NCBI GenBank assembly: GCA_964438605.1
Contig: CAYTKT010000002.1
Coordinates: 27,564 to 91,563 of the forward strand
Length of the DNA stretch: 64,000 bases
Origin: Alangreenwoodia sp964438605
GTDB lineage: Bacteria; Bacillota; Clostridia; Peptostreptococcales; Anaerovoracaceae
Direction of reading: 5' to 3'
Shown in pieces: positions 26,355-35,057 of the stretch. Made by a program: the position numbers and the translations under genes. Under the pieces are notes generated by a model. That model was not told the DNA's origin and did no database searches. It saw only the letters and a list, made by a program, of their open reading frames with translations. Position 1 is the stretch's first letter. The number at the start of each line of letters is the position of its first letter.

Positions 26355-27767
26355 TCAATTTCCGCGCTTCATCAGCAGTGCGTTTTCCCCGGTCTGCGCA
26401 TAATAACCGTTCCGCTTCCCGACAACGCGAAACCCGCTGTTCTTATAAAGCGCAATCGCCGGCCTGTTCGCTTCACGGACCTCAAGGTAAAGCGACGAAA
26501 CACCCTCGCTCTCTGCCGCTTTAATCAAAGCAGCCATCAGTCTGTCGCCGATTCCCCTGCTCCGGTAAACCGGATGAACGGCCACACGGCAAACCTCTCC
26601 CTCGTCAAGAATGCATGAAACCCCAGCAAACCCAATAATCTGCGCCCTGCTGTTTTGCGCCGCAATATAAATCGTCTTCTTCGATCCGCCAAGCTCACTC
26701 TCATAAGCGCTCCGGCTCCATGCGCTGGAAAAGCAGAGAGCATCCAGCTCCGCAAGAGCGTCAACATCTTCACTCCCCGCCCTTCGCAATTCGATTTCTT
26801 CATCAGCCGGCGGCAGCTCAAAGACGGTTTCTTCCCTGCGTTTGTCCTTCTTTTTGATGCCGAGTTCCTTCGCTTCCAGCTTCCGTTCCGCCTCCGATTT
26901 TCGCAGATAAACCGGCTGAATCTCACGATACGATGTCAAAACTCCTGCTTCTGCCAGACAATAAGCCATGCGCGCCGTGGATTCCATCCGGTCAGCTTCC
27001 GCCTCCCTGACGATTTCCAGCTTATAAATCCGGCTACTTCCGGATTTTCCATCCCAAAACTTTTCTCCGACCGTACCATGCTCCGCTTTGTCCTGCCCTT
27101 TCGCTTCATTCTTTCGTATCCGGCACGCATCATACTCACGGGCATCTCCCGTCGTTTGAATCCTGCCGTTTCCGGATCCTCCGGTAATTTCTTCAAATTC
27201 CGCTTCGATCAGTTTCCGATAAGCCTCCGCACCGTCTCCGCAAAAATACAGAACAGGAAAAGTTTCTGCCTGCCCTGCGGCTTGTTCTGCGAGCTTTACC
27301 GCTTCTCTGACGAATTCCCGCACATCAAGAACGTCTTCCTTCATCAGAGGTTCAGGCAGAAAATCTCCGATTTTCCGGCTTTTTACCGAAAAAACTCCAG
27401 CATAAACACTTCCATGGCGCGCATCAATCATCGGACAGACGATACCGCTCGTCTCATTCAGCCCGTACGCCAACAAGGCCAGCGACGACAGGGCAATCAT
27501 CGGAAGACCCCACGACTGCGCCAGCGTTTTCGCCGTGGCCAGTCCTATGCGGATTCCTGTAAACGAGCCCGGCCCTACTGCAACCGCAATATGCGTCACT
27601 TCGCCCCTGCTGACGCCTGCCCGCTGCATCAGCCGCTGCGTCATCGGCATCAGCATTTGAAGATGGCTCATCTGATCCGACGAACATTCCGTCAGAACTT
27701 CTTTTCTTTCATTTATAATTGAGACGGATGCCGTAACACCCGTCGTATCTATTGTCAATATTATCAT
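26355..27767 (-). CDS. tsaB: TsaB-RimI fusion: t6A complex subunit plus ribosomal-protein/TsaD-type N-acetyltransferase
   Basis: Residues 1-300 are TsaB (ILTIDTTGVTASVSI, VAVGPGSFTGIRIGLATAKTLA, CPMIDARHGSVYAGVF), the TsaD partner. Residues about 325-470 are a GNAT acetyltransferase of the RimI type (IELRRAGSEDVDALAELDALCF, VHPVYRSRGIGDRLMAALI for acetyl-CoA binding, ANRPAIALYKNSGFRVVGKRNGYY). A charged low-complexity stretch interrupts TsaB at about 195-255. The frame opens at a TTG, but the ATG at 27767, 11 bases from AGGA, restores the usual MIILTIDT start. Both halves occur as separate neighbours in many bacteria, and fusions are known. Confidence 0.93.
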   Translation of the reverse strand: MIILTIDTTGVTASVSIINERKEVLTECSSDQMSHLQMLMPMTQRLMQRAGVSRGEVTHIAVAVGPGSFTGIRIGLATAKTLAQSWGLPMIALSSLALLAYGLNETSGIVCPMIDARHGSVYAGVFSVKSRKIGDFLPEPLMKEDVLDVREFVREAVKLAEQAAGQAETFPVLYFCGDGAEAYRKLIEAEFEEITGGSGNGRIQTTGDAREYDACRIRKNEAKGQDKAEHGTVGEKFWDGKSGSSRIYKLEIVREAEADRMESTARMAYCLAEAGVLTSYREIQPVYLRKSEAERKLEAKELGIKKKDKRREETVFELPPADEEIELRRAGSEDVDALAELDALCFSSAWSRSAYESELGGSKKTIYIAAQNSRAQIIGFAGVSCILDEGEVCRVAVHPVYRSRGIGDRLMAALIKAAESEGVSSLYLEVREANRPAIALYKNSGFRVVGKRNGYYAQTGENALLMKRGN

Positions 27768-27813
27768 ATCAAACAATTCCTATTGTTTACGATTTTCTAT
27801 AACCTCGCCTGAT

Positions 27814-28233
27814 TCATTTTCTTCCGATTTCATAAATCCGCTCATTTTCCGATTCTCCGTATGAAATTCTGATGAACCGGCTTCCTGCCGGGATTTCATC
27901 GGCAATCAGGTCGGCCCACTCGATCACACAGACGCCGTCACCTGAAAAATACTCGTATGCCCCGGTTTCAAACAGTTCATCGGGACCGCTCAGCCTGTAT
28001 ACGTCAAAATGATAGAGCGGAATCCTGCCCGAATGGTATTCTTTTACAATGTTAAACGTCGGACTTGCAATATTCTCCGTCACCCCAAGCCCCTCTGCAA
28101 TCGCTTTCGTAAGCGACGTCTTTCCCGTGCCAAGATCGCCGACAAGACAGAGAATATCGCCCGGCATCAGCTGACTGGCCAGCGAAATGCCGAAACGACG
28201 CGTTTCTTCTTCATTTTTAATCTTCAAAAGCAT
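27814..28233 (-). CDS. tsaE: tRNA threonylcarbamoyladenosine biosynthesis ATPase TsaE
   Basis: The 139-residue P-loop protein activates the TsaB-TsaD complex for t6A synthesis. Walker A is GDLGTGKTSLTKAI. Further landmarks are SPTFNIVKEYHSGRIPLYHFDVYRL and VCVIEWADLIADEIP. It is directly upstream of tsaB-rimI (46 bases) and 55 bases after pepV, so likely co-transcribed. Confidence 0.96.
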   Translation of the reverse strand: MLLKIKNEEETRRFGISLASQLMPGDILCLVGDLGTGKTSLTKAIAEGLGVTENIASPTFNIVKEYHSGRIPLYHFDVYRLSGPDELFETGAYEYFSGDGVCVIEWADLIADEIPAGSRFIRISYGESENERIYEIGRK

Positions 28234-28287
28234 AAAAAACTCTCTTTTCTCTGTTTCCCGCGCTCTATTTCAATCTGCGAACTTCTT

Positions 28288-29832
28288 TCAAACGACCGCC
28301 AGTCTGTACAGCGTTTCCGCGTAAATCTTTGCCGTCAGCACGAGACGGTCTATTTTAATACATTCATTCGCTTCATGCATGATGTCGGGATCCCCCGGAT
28401 AAAGAGCGCCGAAGGCAATCGCGTTTTTCATCTCCCTCGCGTAAGTCCCGCCGCCAATGACAAGCGGCTGCGATTCCTCATCGCCTGTGTATTTCCTGTA
28501 AATTGAAAGCAGAGTTCTGACAAGCTCGCTGTCAGATGGATAATACAACGGCGGCTTATACATTGATTTCAAAATTCCGATGTCATACTTTTCCAGAACC
28601 GGCCCCATCGCCGCATAAACATCATCATCGCTGAAACTGATCGGGCACCTGACGTTGACCGTAACCGAAATAGCGCCGTTCTCCATCAGAACAAGGCCCG
28701 TATTCCAGACCAGCTTCCCGGAGATTTCATCTTCAAACGGACACCCGATCGCCCCGCCGTCAAGCTCAAATCCGATATGCTCGTTATAAAACCGGATAAA
28801 ATCATTTATCCCGCTGCAGTCGAAATCGAGCTGCCCCAGAAATTTCATCAGAAGAGAAACCGCGTTTTTCCCTTTCCAGGGCATCGCACCGTGGGCTGAT
28901 TTTCCGACACATGTCACTTCGAGGCTCTTTCCCCTGCCTTTGAGATCGACTTCGCAGCCCGTTTCCTCAGAAAACAGCGACGCTTTCGCCCGAATTTCAT
29001 CATATCCGCCACTGCTGACGATGACAGCCGATGCCCGGTCGGGAACCATATTGGGCGCGTTGCCGCCCCAGAGCCGCTTTAACGAAACGCCGCCTTTGTC
29101 CGCTTTTCCCGTCTTTTTTACGAGATTAAAGACGAGAATTCCTTTTTCGCCGTTTACCAGCGGAAAATCGGAGTCGGGAACGATAGAAACATCAGGTGTT
29201 TCCACGTTTTTCATATAATACTTCATGCCCGCACCGTCGGTTTCCTCGTCGAGTCCGAGAATCATCCTGATCTTCTTCTTTGGCACAACGCCACATTCCT
29301 TCAGTGCCTTCATCGCGTAAAACGCCGCGACAGTCGGCCCTTTGTCGTCAAGCGTTCCACGCCCATACATGACGCCATCCTCAACCGCGCCGCTAAACGG
29401 CTCATTCTTCCATCCGCTGCCGGCTGCCACGACATCAAGATGACATAAAATTCCAACTATTCCATCAGTAACGCCACTTCCACCGCTGATGATGCCGAAG
29501 TTATTTCTTTCATCGTTGCTGATCGCAATTCCACCTTTTTCGGCACGATTATTTTTTTCACTGCTCTCTGATGTTCCGCCGTCTCCGGCGCCGCCTGCAA
29601 AATCCATATGGCCGCCGTAACCATCCGCGTCATATAACTCAAAGCCCGCCTGCCTGCCCATGGACATCATACATTCATAGGCTTTCGCAACGCCACGCCC
29701 GAATGGAGCGCCTTCTTCCGGCTCCATCGGCGTACTGTCGATTTTGACAAGTCTGCTCAAATCGCTAACCATATCATCCCGATGCGAATCGAGATAAGAG
29801 CTTAATCTGTTCAAAATAATTTCATCACTCAT
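28288..29832 (-). CDS. pepV: M20-family dipeptidase (PepV-like)
   Basis: Cytoplasmic zinc metallopeptidase cleaving dipeptides. Ligands and active site: CHLDVVAAG, YGRGTLDDKGP, LDEETDGAGMKYY, and near the C-terminus GGGTYAREM and DIMHEANECI. About 515 residues, longer than the usual 465-475 because of a Gly/Ser/Asn-rich insert just before the first zinc-binding motif (about residues 80-123 of this start). The ATG at 29832 has GGGA 7 bases upstream; an ATG seven codons earlier has no ribosome binding site. It heads a probable pepV-tsaE-tsaB unit. Confidence 0.9.
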   Translation of the reverse strand: MSDEIILNRLSSYLDSHRDDMVSDLSRLVKIDSTPMEPEEGAPFGRGVAKAYECMMSMGRQAGFELYDADGYGGHMDFAGGAGDGGTSESSEKNNRAEKGGIAISNDERNNFGIISGGSGVTDGIVGILCHLDVVAAGSGWKNEPFSGAVEDGVMYGRGTLDDKGPTVAAFYAMKALKECGVVPKKKIRMILGLDEETDGAGMKYYMKNVETPDVSIVPDSDFPLVNGEKGILVFNLVKKTGKADKGGVSLKRLWGGNAPNMVPDRASAVIVSSGGYDEIRAKASLFSEETGCEVDLKGRGKSLEVTCVGKSAHGAMPWKGKNAVSLLMKFLGQLDFDCSGINDFIRFYNEHIGFELDGGAIGCPFEDEISGKLVWNTGLVLMENGAISVTVNVRCPISFSDDDVYAAMGPVLEKYDIGILKSMYKPPLYYPSDSELVRTLLSIYRKYTGDEESQPLVIGGGTYAREMKNAIAFGALYPGDPDIMHEANECIKIDRLVLTAKIYAETLYRLAVV

Positions 29833-30094
29833 GTTGATTTCCCATTGATTCATATCTATTCTGAAACGACCGCCCTACTGTTTTCCTGAAAAGTCGCAAA
29901 GCAGCCCTTATTTTCCATTTTTCCTAAATTTCTGCCTGTTTCCTCATCTTTAAATCATCTCTTTAAAATATCACGCAGCAGCCCTTTATTGCTGTATTTT
30001 AAATGCCGATTTTGTAAGATTCTGCCGCTTGAATCTGTCGCTGCCATCGCCAGTATTTTCGCACTGTTTCACATTGTCCGCTGTCTGCTTTTTT

Positions 30095-31348
30095 TCATTC
30101 AACTGCTAAAACATCCTTCCCGCCCAAATATTCGCTTCCAAGTAACGCGGTCGCATCATCCAACGCCTCCTGCGCACGTGCCAGATGGCCGGAAGATGCC
30201 AACGCTGCGTTTGACGTTAGATTTTCGTCCAGAGGAACGATCGAGTAGCGCAGCGGGCTGCCGTAGCGGTCAAGCCATGTCGGCACCACTTTCACTTTTT
30301 CCGCAATAATTTCGTCCGTACTTTTCATCAGACTGATATCCACCTGCGCCATCATCCCCTGCTCCGTGTACCGGCTGTTTGAAATGCTGCCCAGCGTTTC
30401 GGAACGCTGATTGGAAATAAAATTTCCCATAGAATAAAATACCGGAACATTCTTGCCGTCAGACGATTTCAGCACATCTGCCTTCTGAAGAACATGAGGA
30501 TGAGAAGCGAAAATAACATCAGCGCCCGCATCCGCAACTGCCTGCGCCATAGAAAGCTGATAGCTGTCAGGATCGCGCTGATATTCATTTCCCCAGTGAA
30601 AATAACAGATCACCAGATCAGCCCCTGCCTTCTTTACACTCTGAATATCATCGCCGATGCGTCTGAGATCCTCATCCATTTCATTATAATTAAAAGAATT
30701 GATCAGTTCCGCCGCTTCTTTTGACACGAAATTGCCGTTGATAGAAACAGAATTGTCATTCGGCCCCGTCGTCTCATAAGTATAAGCTACAAGACCGATT
30801 TTCAAGCCTTTCGTCTCTGTTACAGCCCAGGTATCCTCGCCGGCATAACGGCTTCCCACCGTCACAAGTCCCTGATTTCTCAGAATTTCAAGCGTTCGCT
30901 GCATTCCGTCAAAACCGGTGTCCATCATATGATTATTGCTGGTTATCCCCACATCGAATCCCGCGTCCATAATTGCGTAGGAAAGCTCGTCAGGTGCACA
31001 GAAAAGCGGATATCCCGATGGCGTCCCACCGCTAAACGTCGTTTCCACATTACAGAGCGCCAGATCCGCATTTTCTATGTACGGCTTAACATACTCGTAA
31101 CTGCCAGTAAAATCATATCCGCTGCCGCCCGCCGCATTTTTCGCAGCTGCAATATTTGGAGAATGGGCCATAATATCGCCTACGCAAAGAATACTGATAT
31201 TTACAGCTTCCTGCGCTTTCTCAGACCGTGTTTCTACACTGCTCGCACCCTCTTTGATGCCAGAGCCGCAGGCGGTAAGTCCTGTGATAAGCACTGCCGT
31301 AAGAAAAAACGCGATCATTCCTCTGATTTTTATTTTGTCTGATTTCAT
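30095..31348 (-). CDS. CapA-like lipoprotein (PGA-cap metallophosphatase fold)
   Basis: The 417 residues start with a lipoprotein signal ending in ITGLTACGSG (Cys 27). The CapA/PGA_cap domain follows: ILCVGDIMAHSPNIAAAK, NADLALCNVETTFSG, GITSNNHMMDTGFDGMQRTLE, DLVICYFHWGNEYQ, FASHPHVLQKADV and VFYSMGNFIS. The domain belongs to the calcineurin-like fold and occurs in poly-gamma-glutamate capsule synthesis and many uncharacterised exported proteins. No capB/capC genes are nearby, so a capsule role is unproven. AGGACAGG precedes the ATG. Confidence 0.88.
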   Translation of the reverse strand: MKSDKIKIRGMIAFFLTAVLITGLTACGSGIKEGASSVETRSEKAQEAVNISILCVGDIMAHSPNIAAAKNAAGGSGYDFTGSYEYVKPYIENADLALCNVETTFSGGTPSGYPLFCAPDELSYAIMDAGFDVGITSNNHMMDTGFDGMQRTLEILRNQGLVTVGSRYAGEDTWAVTETKGLKIGLVAYTYETTGPNDNSVSINGNFVSKEAAELINSFNYNEMDEDLRRIGDDIQSVKKAGADLVICYFHWGNEYQRDPDSYQLSMAQAVADAGADVIFASHPHVLQKADVLKSSDGKNVPVFYSMGNFISNQRSETLGSISNSRYTEQGMMAQVDISLMKSTDEIIAEKVKVVPTWLDRYGSPLRYSIVPLDENLTSNAALASSGHLARAQEALDDATALLGSEYLGGKDVLAVE

Positions 31349-31768
31349 ATCCTGTCCTTTGTTATTATTCTGCTCTATTTATTCTATCTGATTGCCGGTT
31401 TCCCGCCGGCACCAGTGTCAGTTCGCGTTCTTATGCCGGGGCAGCCTATTCACATGCTGCCGCTTTTATCTCTTTTGGAAGCCACTTTCCACAGCTTTCT
31501 CTTTTCCGTCAGGCCGGCCCTCCGCGTGCTGCACGCTTACAACAAGCGTCATATACTCCAAGACACAAAGCGCCCGGTCCACGCACTGTCGCACCACCGC
31601 TTCCGCCTTGCGGGATTTTCCACGGCTCTCTACCCCGCCTGCTTTTGCTCCCACACGTCTGCGATAGTCCCGTACATCGTCGCTTACAACAGCGCACCAC
31701 AATTTTCTCCGAAAAACGCAAACAGGGGACGCCTGAAACAAGCGCCCCCGCAAATTTCCGGTCCCGTT
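31349..31768. other. Spacer between nfu and capA-like genes
   Basis: No supported gene. A hairpin TGCCGG/CCGGCA (31393-31398 with 31406-31411) lies upstream of the capA-like start. Open frames here lack ribosome binding sites and recognisable content. Confidence 0.3.
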
Positions 31769-31990
31769 TTAGACCGCTTCGATTCCCGTAACCTCAGGAA
31801 CGGCTTCTTTAACAATCCTCTCCACTATCGACTGGAGCGTAAGCTGTGCTCCCGGACACCCGTGGCACGCGCCCGTTAAGCGCACTTTAACGACGTTTTC
31901 CGGTGTCAGTTCCACAAATTCAATGTCTCCACCGTCCCTTCTCAAAAAAGGCTTAATTTCCTCGATGCTCTGCTTTACTAAATCCTCCAT
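31769..31990 (-). CDS. NifU C-terminal-like iron-sulfur carrier (Nfu)
   Basis: The 73 residues comprise a single Nfu domain with IEEIKPFLRRDGGDIEFVEL and the cluster-binding CHGCPGAQLTLQ (C-x2-C). It delivers [4Fe-4S] clusters to target proteins as a homodimer. AAGGAGG precedes the ATG. It lies alone on the minus strand 150 bases after gltX. Confidence 0.95.
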   Translation of the reverse strand: MEDLVKQSIEEIKPFLRRDGGDIEFVELTPENVVKVRLTGACHGCPGAQLTLQSIVERIVKEAVPEVTGIEAV

Positions 31991-32136
31991 TGCTTTCCTC
32001 CTTTATAAAACCATATCTCTTTCACCGGCAAAACGGCATATCGCCGCACCATCAAAAGATATAACTGAATCAGGCGCCGCCTGCTTACGGTACCGTTACC
32101 TTTATTCTAATTTAAATATTCCCATACTGCAAGATA

Positions 32137-33801
32137 TTATCTGTCCGCAAACGATTTTATTCTCTGAATCGTACGCTCCTCGCCGAGAATCTGCTGGATT
32201 TCCCAGACGTCAGGCGACTGAGTGCGGCCGGTGATCGCCAGCCGGATTACCGTGCTGACATCGCCCACATGACCCTTGTACTGATCAGGATTCTTCTTAT
32301 AATCCTTTGGCTTTGCCGCAAATCCCAACTCGCTGCCCAGCGCCCTGATTTTTTCAAACCAGACCGACTGGTCGTCGCCATGATGATATGTGCTGAGATA
32401 AGCGTCGATAATCGCATGAGCGTCCTTCTCCGAAACGTTTGGCGGCAGTTCCCCTTCTATCTCGAAATAATCATCAAAGAAATACTTTATAAATTCAAAT
32501 ATCTGTTCTGCATAAATCAAATCCTTGCGCGGCTTCTTTCCCGTTCTTCCCAGGTCGAGAATTTTTTCGATATATTCCTCGTGTCCTTCAAGCAACGGCA
32601 GAATCTCCGGGCGAAATTCTGCCGCCCATTCCTTCAAAAACGCGGTCAGTTCCGAAGCCGGAACTCTGACGAGGACATCCTTGCAGACGTCGTTGAGCTT
32701 ATTGAGGTCAAACAGCGCGCCGGAATTACTCATCTTTTCCGTCGTAAACTCAAAATCATCGAGAGGCAGCCGGGGATTTGCAATCCGCCATTCTTCAAAA
32801 TCTGAATTGAGAATCGTCATCAGATATTCTCTGACAGCCGGCGGATAATAACCGTCCCTGCGGTAAAAATCGAGAGACAGCTCCGGATCTTTTCTCTTTG
32901 AAAGCTTCCGCTTCGTACCTTCCTCACCGATCTTCATCAGATGGGCAGTATGACAGTAAACAGGCATTTCCCAGCCCATGAGCCTGAAAAGCTCTACATG
33001 AATCGGCAGAGATGACAGCCATTCCTCCCCCCGGACTACATGAGTTGTCCTCATAAAATGGTCGTCGATAACGTGAGCGAAATGATAAGTCGGTATGCCC
33101 GTGGCTTTCAGAATAACGACGTCCATATTGTTGGCCGGCATCGTGATATCGCCGCGTATCGCGTCACTGACGGTAATCGTATCCCGTTCCTTTGGCGGGA
33201 CATCAGTTTTTCCCGAAGATTTCAGACGGATTACATACGGCTTCCCGGCGTTTAGATTCGCTTCAATCTCTTCATAAGAAAGATTGCGGCTGACCGCCCA
33301 CTTGCCGTAAATTCCAGGATTCAGCTTTTCAGCTTCCTGTTTTGCACGTATGCCGGCCAGTTCCTTCTCCGTCAAAAAGCAGGGATACGCCTGGCCCCGG
33401 CTGACGAGGCGCTTTGCAAACGTCTGATAGATTTCACCCCTTTGGCTCTGATGATACGGACCGTAAATGCCGTGATCGCCGTCTGTTGACGCGCCTTCGT
33501 CAAATCCGATTCTGAAATAATCTAGCACATTTACAATCGTTTCAACGGCGCCTTCCACATACCGTTTATCGTCCGTATCCTCAATTCTCAGAAAAAACGT
33601 GCCGCCGCTCTGATGAGCCAGCCGTTCATTCACGAATGCGCTGTAAAGATTCCCTAGATGTATAAATCCCGTCGGACTTGGCGCGAGCCTCGTGACCTTG
33701 GCGCCCTCAGGCAACTTTCTGAGCGGATAAATTTCCTCGTAGTCCTCAGGCTCCTTCGTGATATGCGGAAAGAGACGTTCCGCAAGCTTTTCATAATCCA
33801 T
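32137..33801 (-). CDS. gltX: Glutamyl-tRNA synthetase
   Basis: Class I synthetase of about 554 residues. The HIGH motif appears as PSPTGFIHLGNLYSAF, the amino-acid site as FLRIEDTDDKRYVEGA, and KMSKS as KRKLSKRKDPE. It is longer than the common 480-500-residue form but fits a clostridial subgroup. The ATG at 33801 has GGGAGG 6 bases upstream; the frame extends 11 codons further without support. The enzyme may be discriminating or charge tRNA-Gln as well; sequence reading alone does not decide. Confidence 0.95.
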   Translation of the reverse strand: MDYEKLAERLFPHITKEPEDYEEIYPLRKLPEGAKVTRLAPSPTGFIHLGNLYSAFVNERLAHQSGGTFFLRIEDTDDKRYVEGAVETIVNVLDYFRIGFDEGASTDGDHGIYGPYHQSQRGEIYQTFAKRLVSRGQAYPCFLTEKELAGIRAKQEAEKLNPGIYGKWAVSRNLSYEEIEANLNAGKPYVIRLKSSGKTDVPPKERDTITVSDAIRGDITMPANNMDVVILKATGIPTYHFAHVIDDHFMRTTHVVRGEEWLSSLPIHVELFRLMGWEMPVYCHTAHLMKIGEEGTKRKLSKRKDPELSLDFYRRDGYYPPAVREYLMTILNSDFEEWRIANPRLPLDDFEFTTEKMSNSGALFDLNKLNDVCKDVLVRVPASELTAFLKEWAAEFRPEILPLLEGHEEYIEKILDLGRTGKKPRKDLIYAEQIFEFIKYFFDDYFEIEGELPPNVSEKDAHAIIDAYLSTYHHGDDQSVWFEKIRALGSELGFAAKPKDYKKNPDQYKGHVGDVSTVIRLAITGRTQSPDVWEIQQILGEERTIQRIKSFADR

Positions 33802-33870
33802 AAAAATCCTCCCGCAGTCTGACAAGATCTGCAATCTTTCATGATATTTTTCAGTATATATGCTGATTTT

Positions 33871-34160
33871 CTATTGTTTTATATTTTCTGGTTCAATATT
33901 TTTCGATTTTATATGTTTTGGCTTTGTGCTTACTGTTTTTACGTTTTCAGACTTGTATTTTTGGTTTTCGGTACTTTCCAGGTTTATATCTTTCCGCTCC
34001 GCACTTATTGATTTTATATTTTCAATTTTACAGTTCCGGTCCAGCATTTTCCGGTCTTGTGTTTCCGGATTTATATTTCCGCTTCCACTCCGTATATTCT
34101 ATTTCCCTGCCATTATTTAGACTTGCTGTTTTCCCTGATGTTTTTTGTATCTGATGCCAT
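33871..34160 (-). repeat. Strand-asymmetric, purine-rich degenerate repeats
   Basis: The minus strand is nearly all purine with irregular 20-30-base units such as GAAAATATAAAA and CCGGAAAC. One minus-strand frame stays open for about 70 codons with Lys/Asn/Glu-rich content and stops at 33871, but it has no start or ribosome binding site. It may be a decayed coding tail or simple-sequence spacer between gltX and trmN6. Confidence 0.4.
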
Positions 34161-34164
34161 TTTG

Positions 34165-34320
34165 CGGTCGGGGGGTGGGGGGAGGGCGCACCCCCCCGGG
34201 GGGACACCCACCCCCACCCCCAAAAAATAAAGAACCAAGCAAAAAAAAACATAAATAANNNNNNNNNNGGGGGGGGGGTTTTCCCCCCGCCCCCCCCCGC
34301 CGTCCCAAACCCCCGACCGC
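34165..34320. other. Scaffold gap flanked by G/C and A homopolymers (assembly artefact)
   Basis: Ten N (34259-34268) are bordered by long runs of G, C and A. The outer edges, GCGGTCGGGGG and CCCCCGACCGC, are inverted copies. This looks like low-quality contig ends at a hairpin, not natural sequence. Frames through it are meaningless. Confidence 0.85.
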
Positions 34321-34327
34321 CGCACTT

Positions 34328-35056
34328 TCAGACATGCTGCCTGCCATAAATTCGCAGAATTTCATCTGAATACCCGCCGTTGTCAGCGTACACCCAAAGC
34401 GGTTCCAGCAGTTTCAATTCTCTTCCCGCATTTTTCCTGCACTCGATCAGCATCAGATTCGGCTTTTCACCCTTTCGCGGACTGATTAACTGTAAAAATT
34501 TAGGTTCCAGTCTGTTCTGCCGACAGAGCACCGAAATATCCACAATCCGCGACGGACGGTGAATCATATAAAAATAGCCGCGATCCGCCAGCAGCCACGC
34601 TGCTTTTTCGATAAAATCGGAAAGGCTTGCCGTCGTTTCGTGACGCGCCGCCGTCAGCAGATTTTTTGCGTTTTCGATTCCTCTACCCGACGCCATATAA
34701 GGCGGATTCGTGACGACACACGAAAAACTCCCCGCCGAAAACAGGCCGTCAAGCGCCATAATATCCGAATTTACAATCTTGATTCTGCCTGAAAGTCCAT
34801 TGAGTTCAACACTGCGCTCCGCCAGCCGGCAGGCGCGCTCCTGCACTTCGATGCCCACAATCCTCGGCGCATTTCCCATACTGCTCATCATCAGTGGAAT
34901 CACGCCGTTATTTGTTCCCAGATCGACGATGCTTTCATGATGCCTGCGCGATGCAAAAGCCGCCAACAGCACGGCATCTACACCGTAACAGAACATTTCC
35001 GTATCCTGAATCAATTTCAGGCCGTCGAAACCGATTTCGTCGATTCGCTCTGCCAT
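34328..35056 (-). CDS. tRNA1(Val) (adenine37-N6)-methyltransferase-like protein
   Basis: The 242-residue Rossmann methyltransferase of the YfiC/TrmN6 family. SAM site VDLGTNNGVIPLMMSS, catalytic VVTNPPYMASG (NPPY), preceded by DEIGFDGLKLIQDTEMFCYGVDAVLLAAF. The frame continues 41 codons upstream into ricT, but the ATG at 35056 lies one base after the ricT stop (TGATATG) and starts the conserved part, suggesting translational coupling. The C-terminus falls just before the damaged scaffold region. Confidence 0.9.
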   Translation of the reverse strand: MAERIDEIGFDGLKLIQDTEMFCYGVDAVLLAAFASRRHHESIVDLGTNNGVIPLMMSSMGNAPRIVGIEVQERACRLAERSVELNGLSGRIKIVNSDIMALDGLFSAGSFSCVVTNPPYMASGRGIENAKNLLTAARHETTASLSDFIEKAAWLLADRGYFYMIHRPSRIVDISVLCRQNRLEPKFLQLISPRKGEKPNLMLIECRKNAGRELKLLEPLWVYADNGGYSDEILRIYGRQHV

Positions 35057-35057
35057 A

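Noticed and set aside
30095..31348. Poly-gamma-glutamate capsule locus
   Set aside because: Only a CapA-like lipoprotein is present; the synthetase genes capB and capC are not nearby.
33860..34120. Plus-strand frame rich in Phe/Ile/Ser resembling a membrane protein
   Set aside because: It is the complement of the purine-rich tract; the composition comes from T-rich DNA. No ribosome binding site.
34113..34365. Pro/Gly-rich frames across the homopolymer block
   Set aside because: They run through N and artefactual G/C runs and cannot be trusted.
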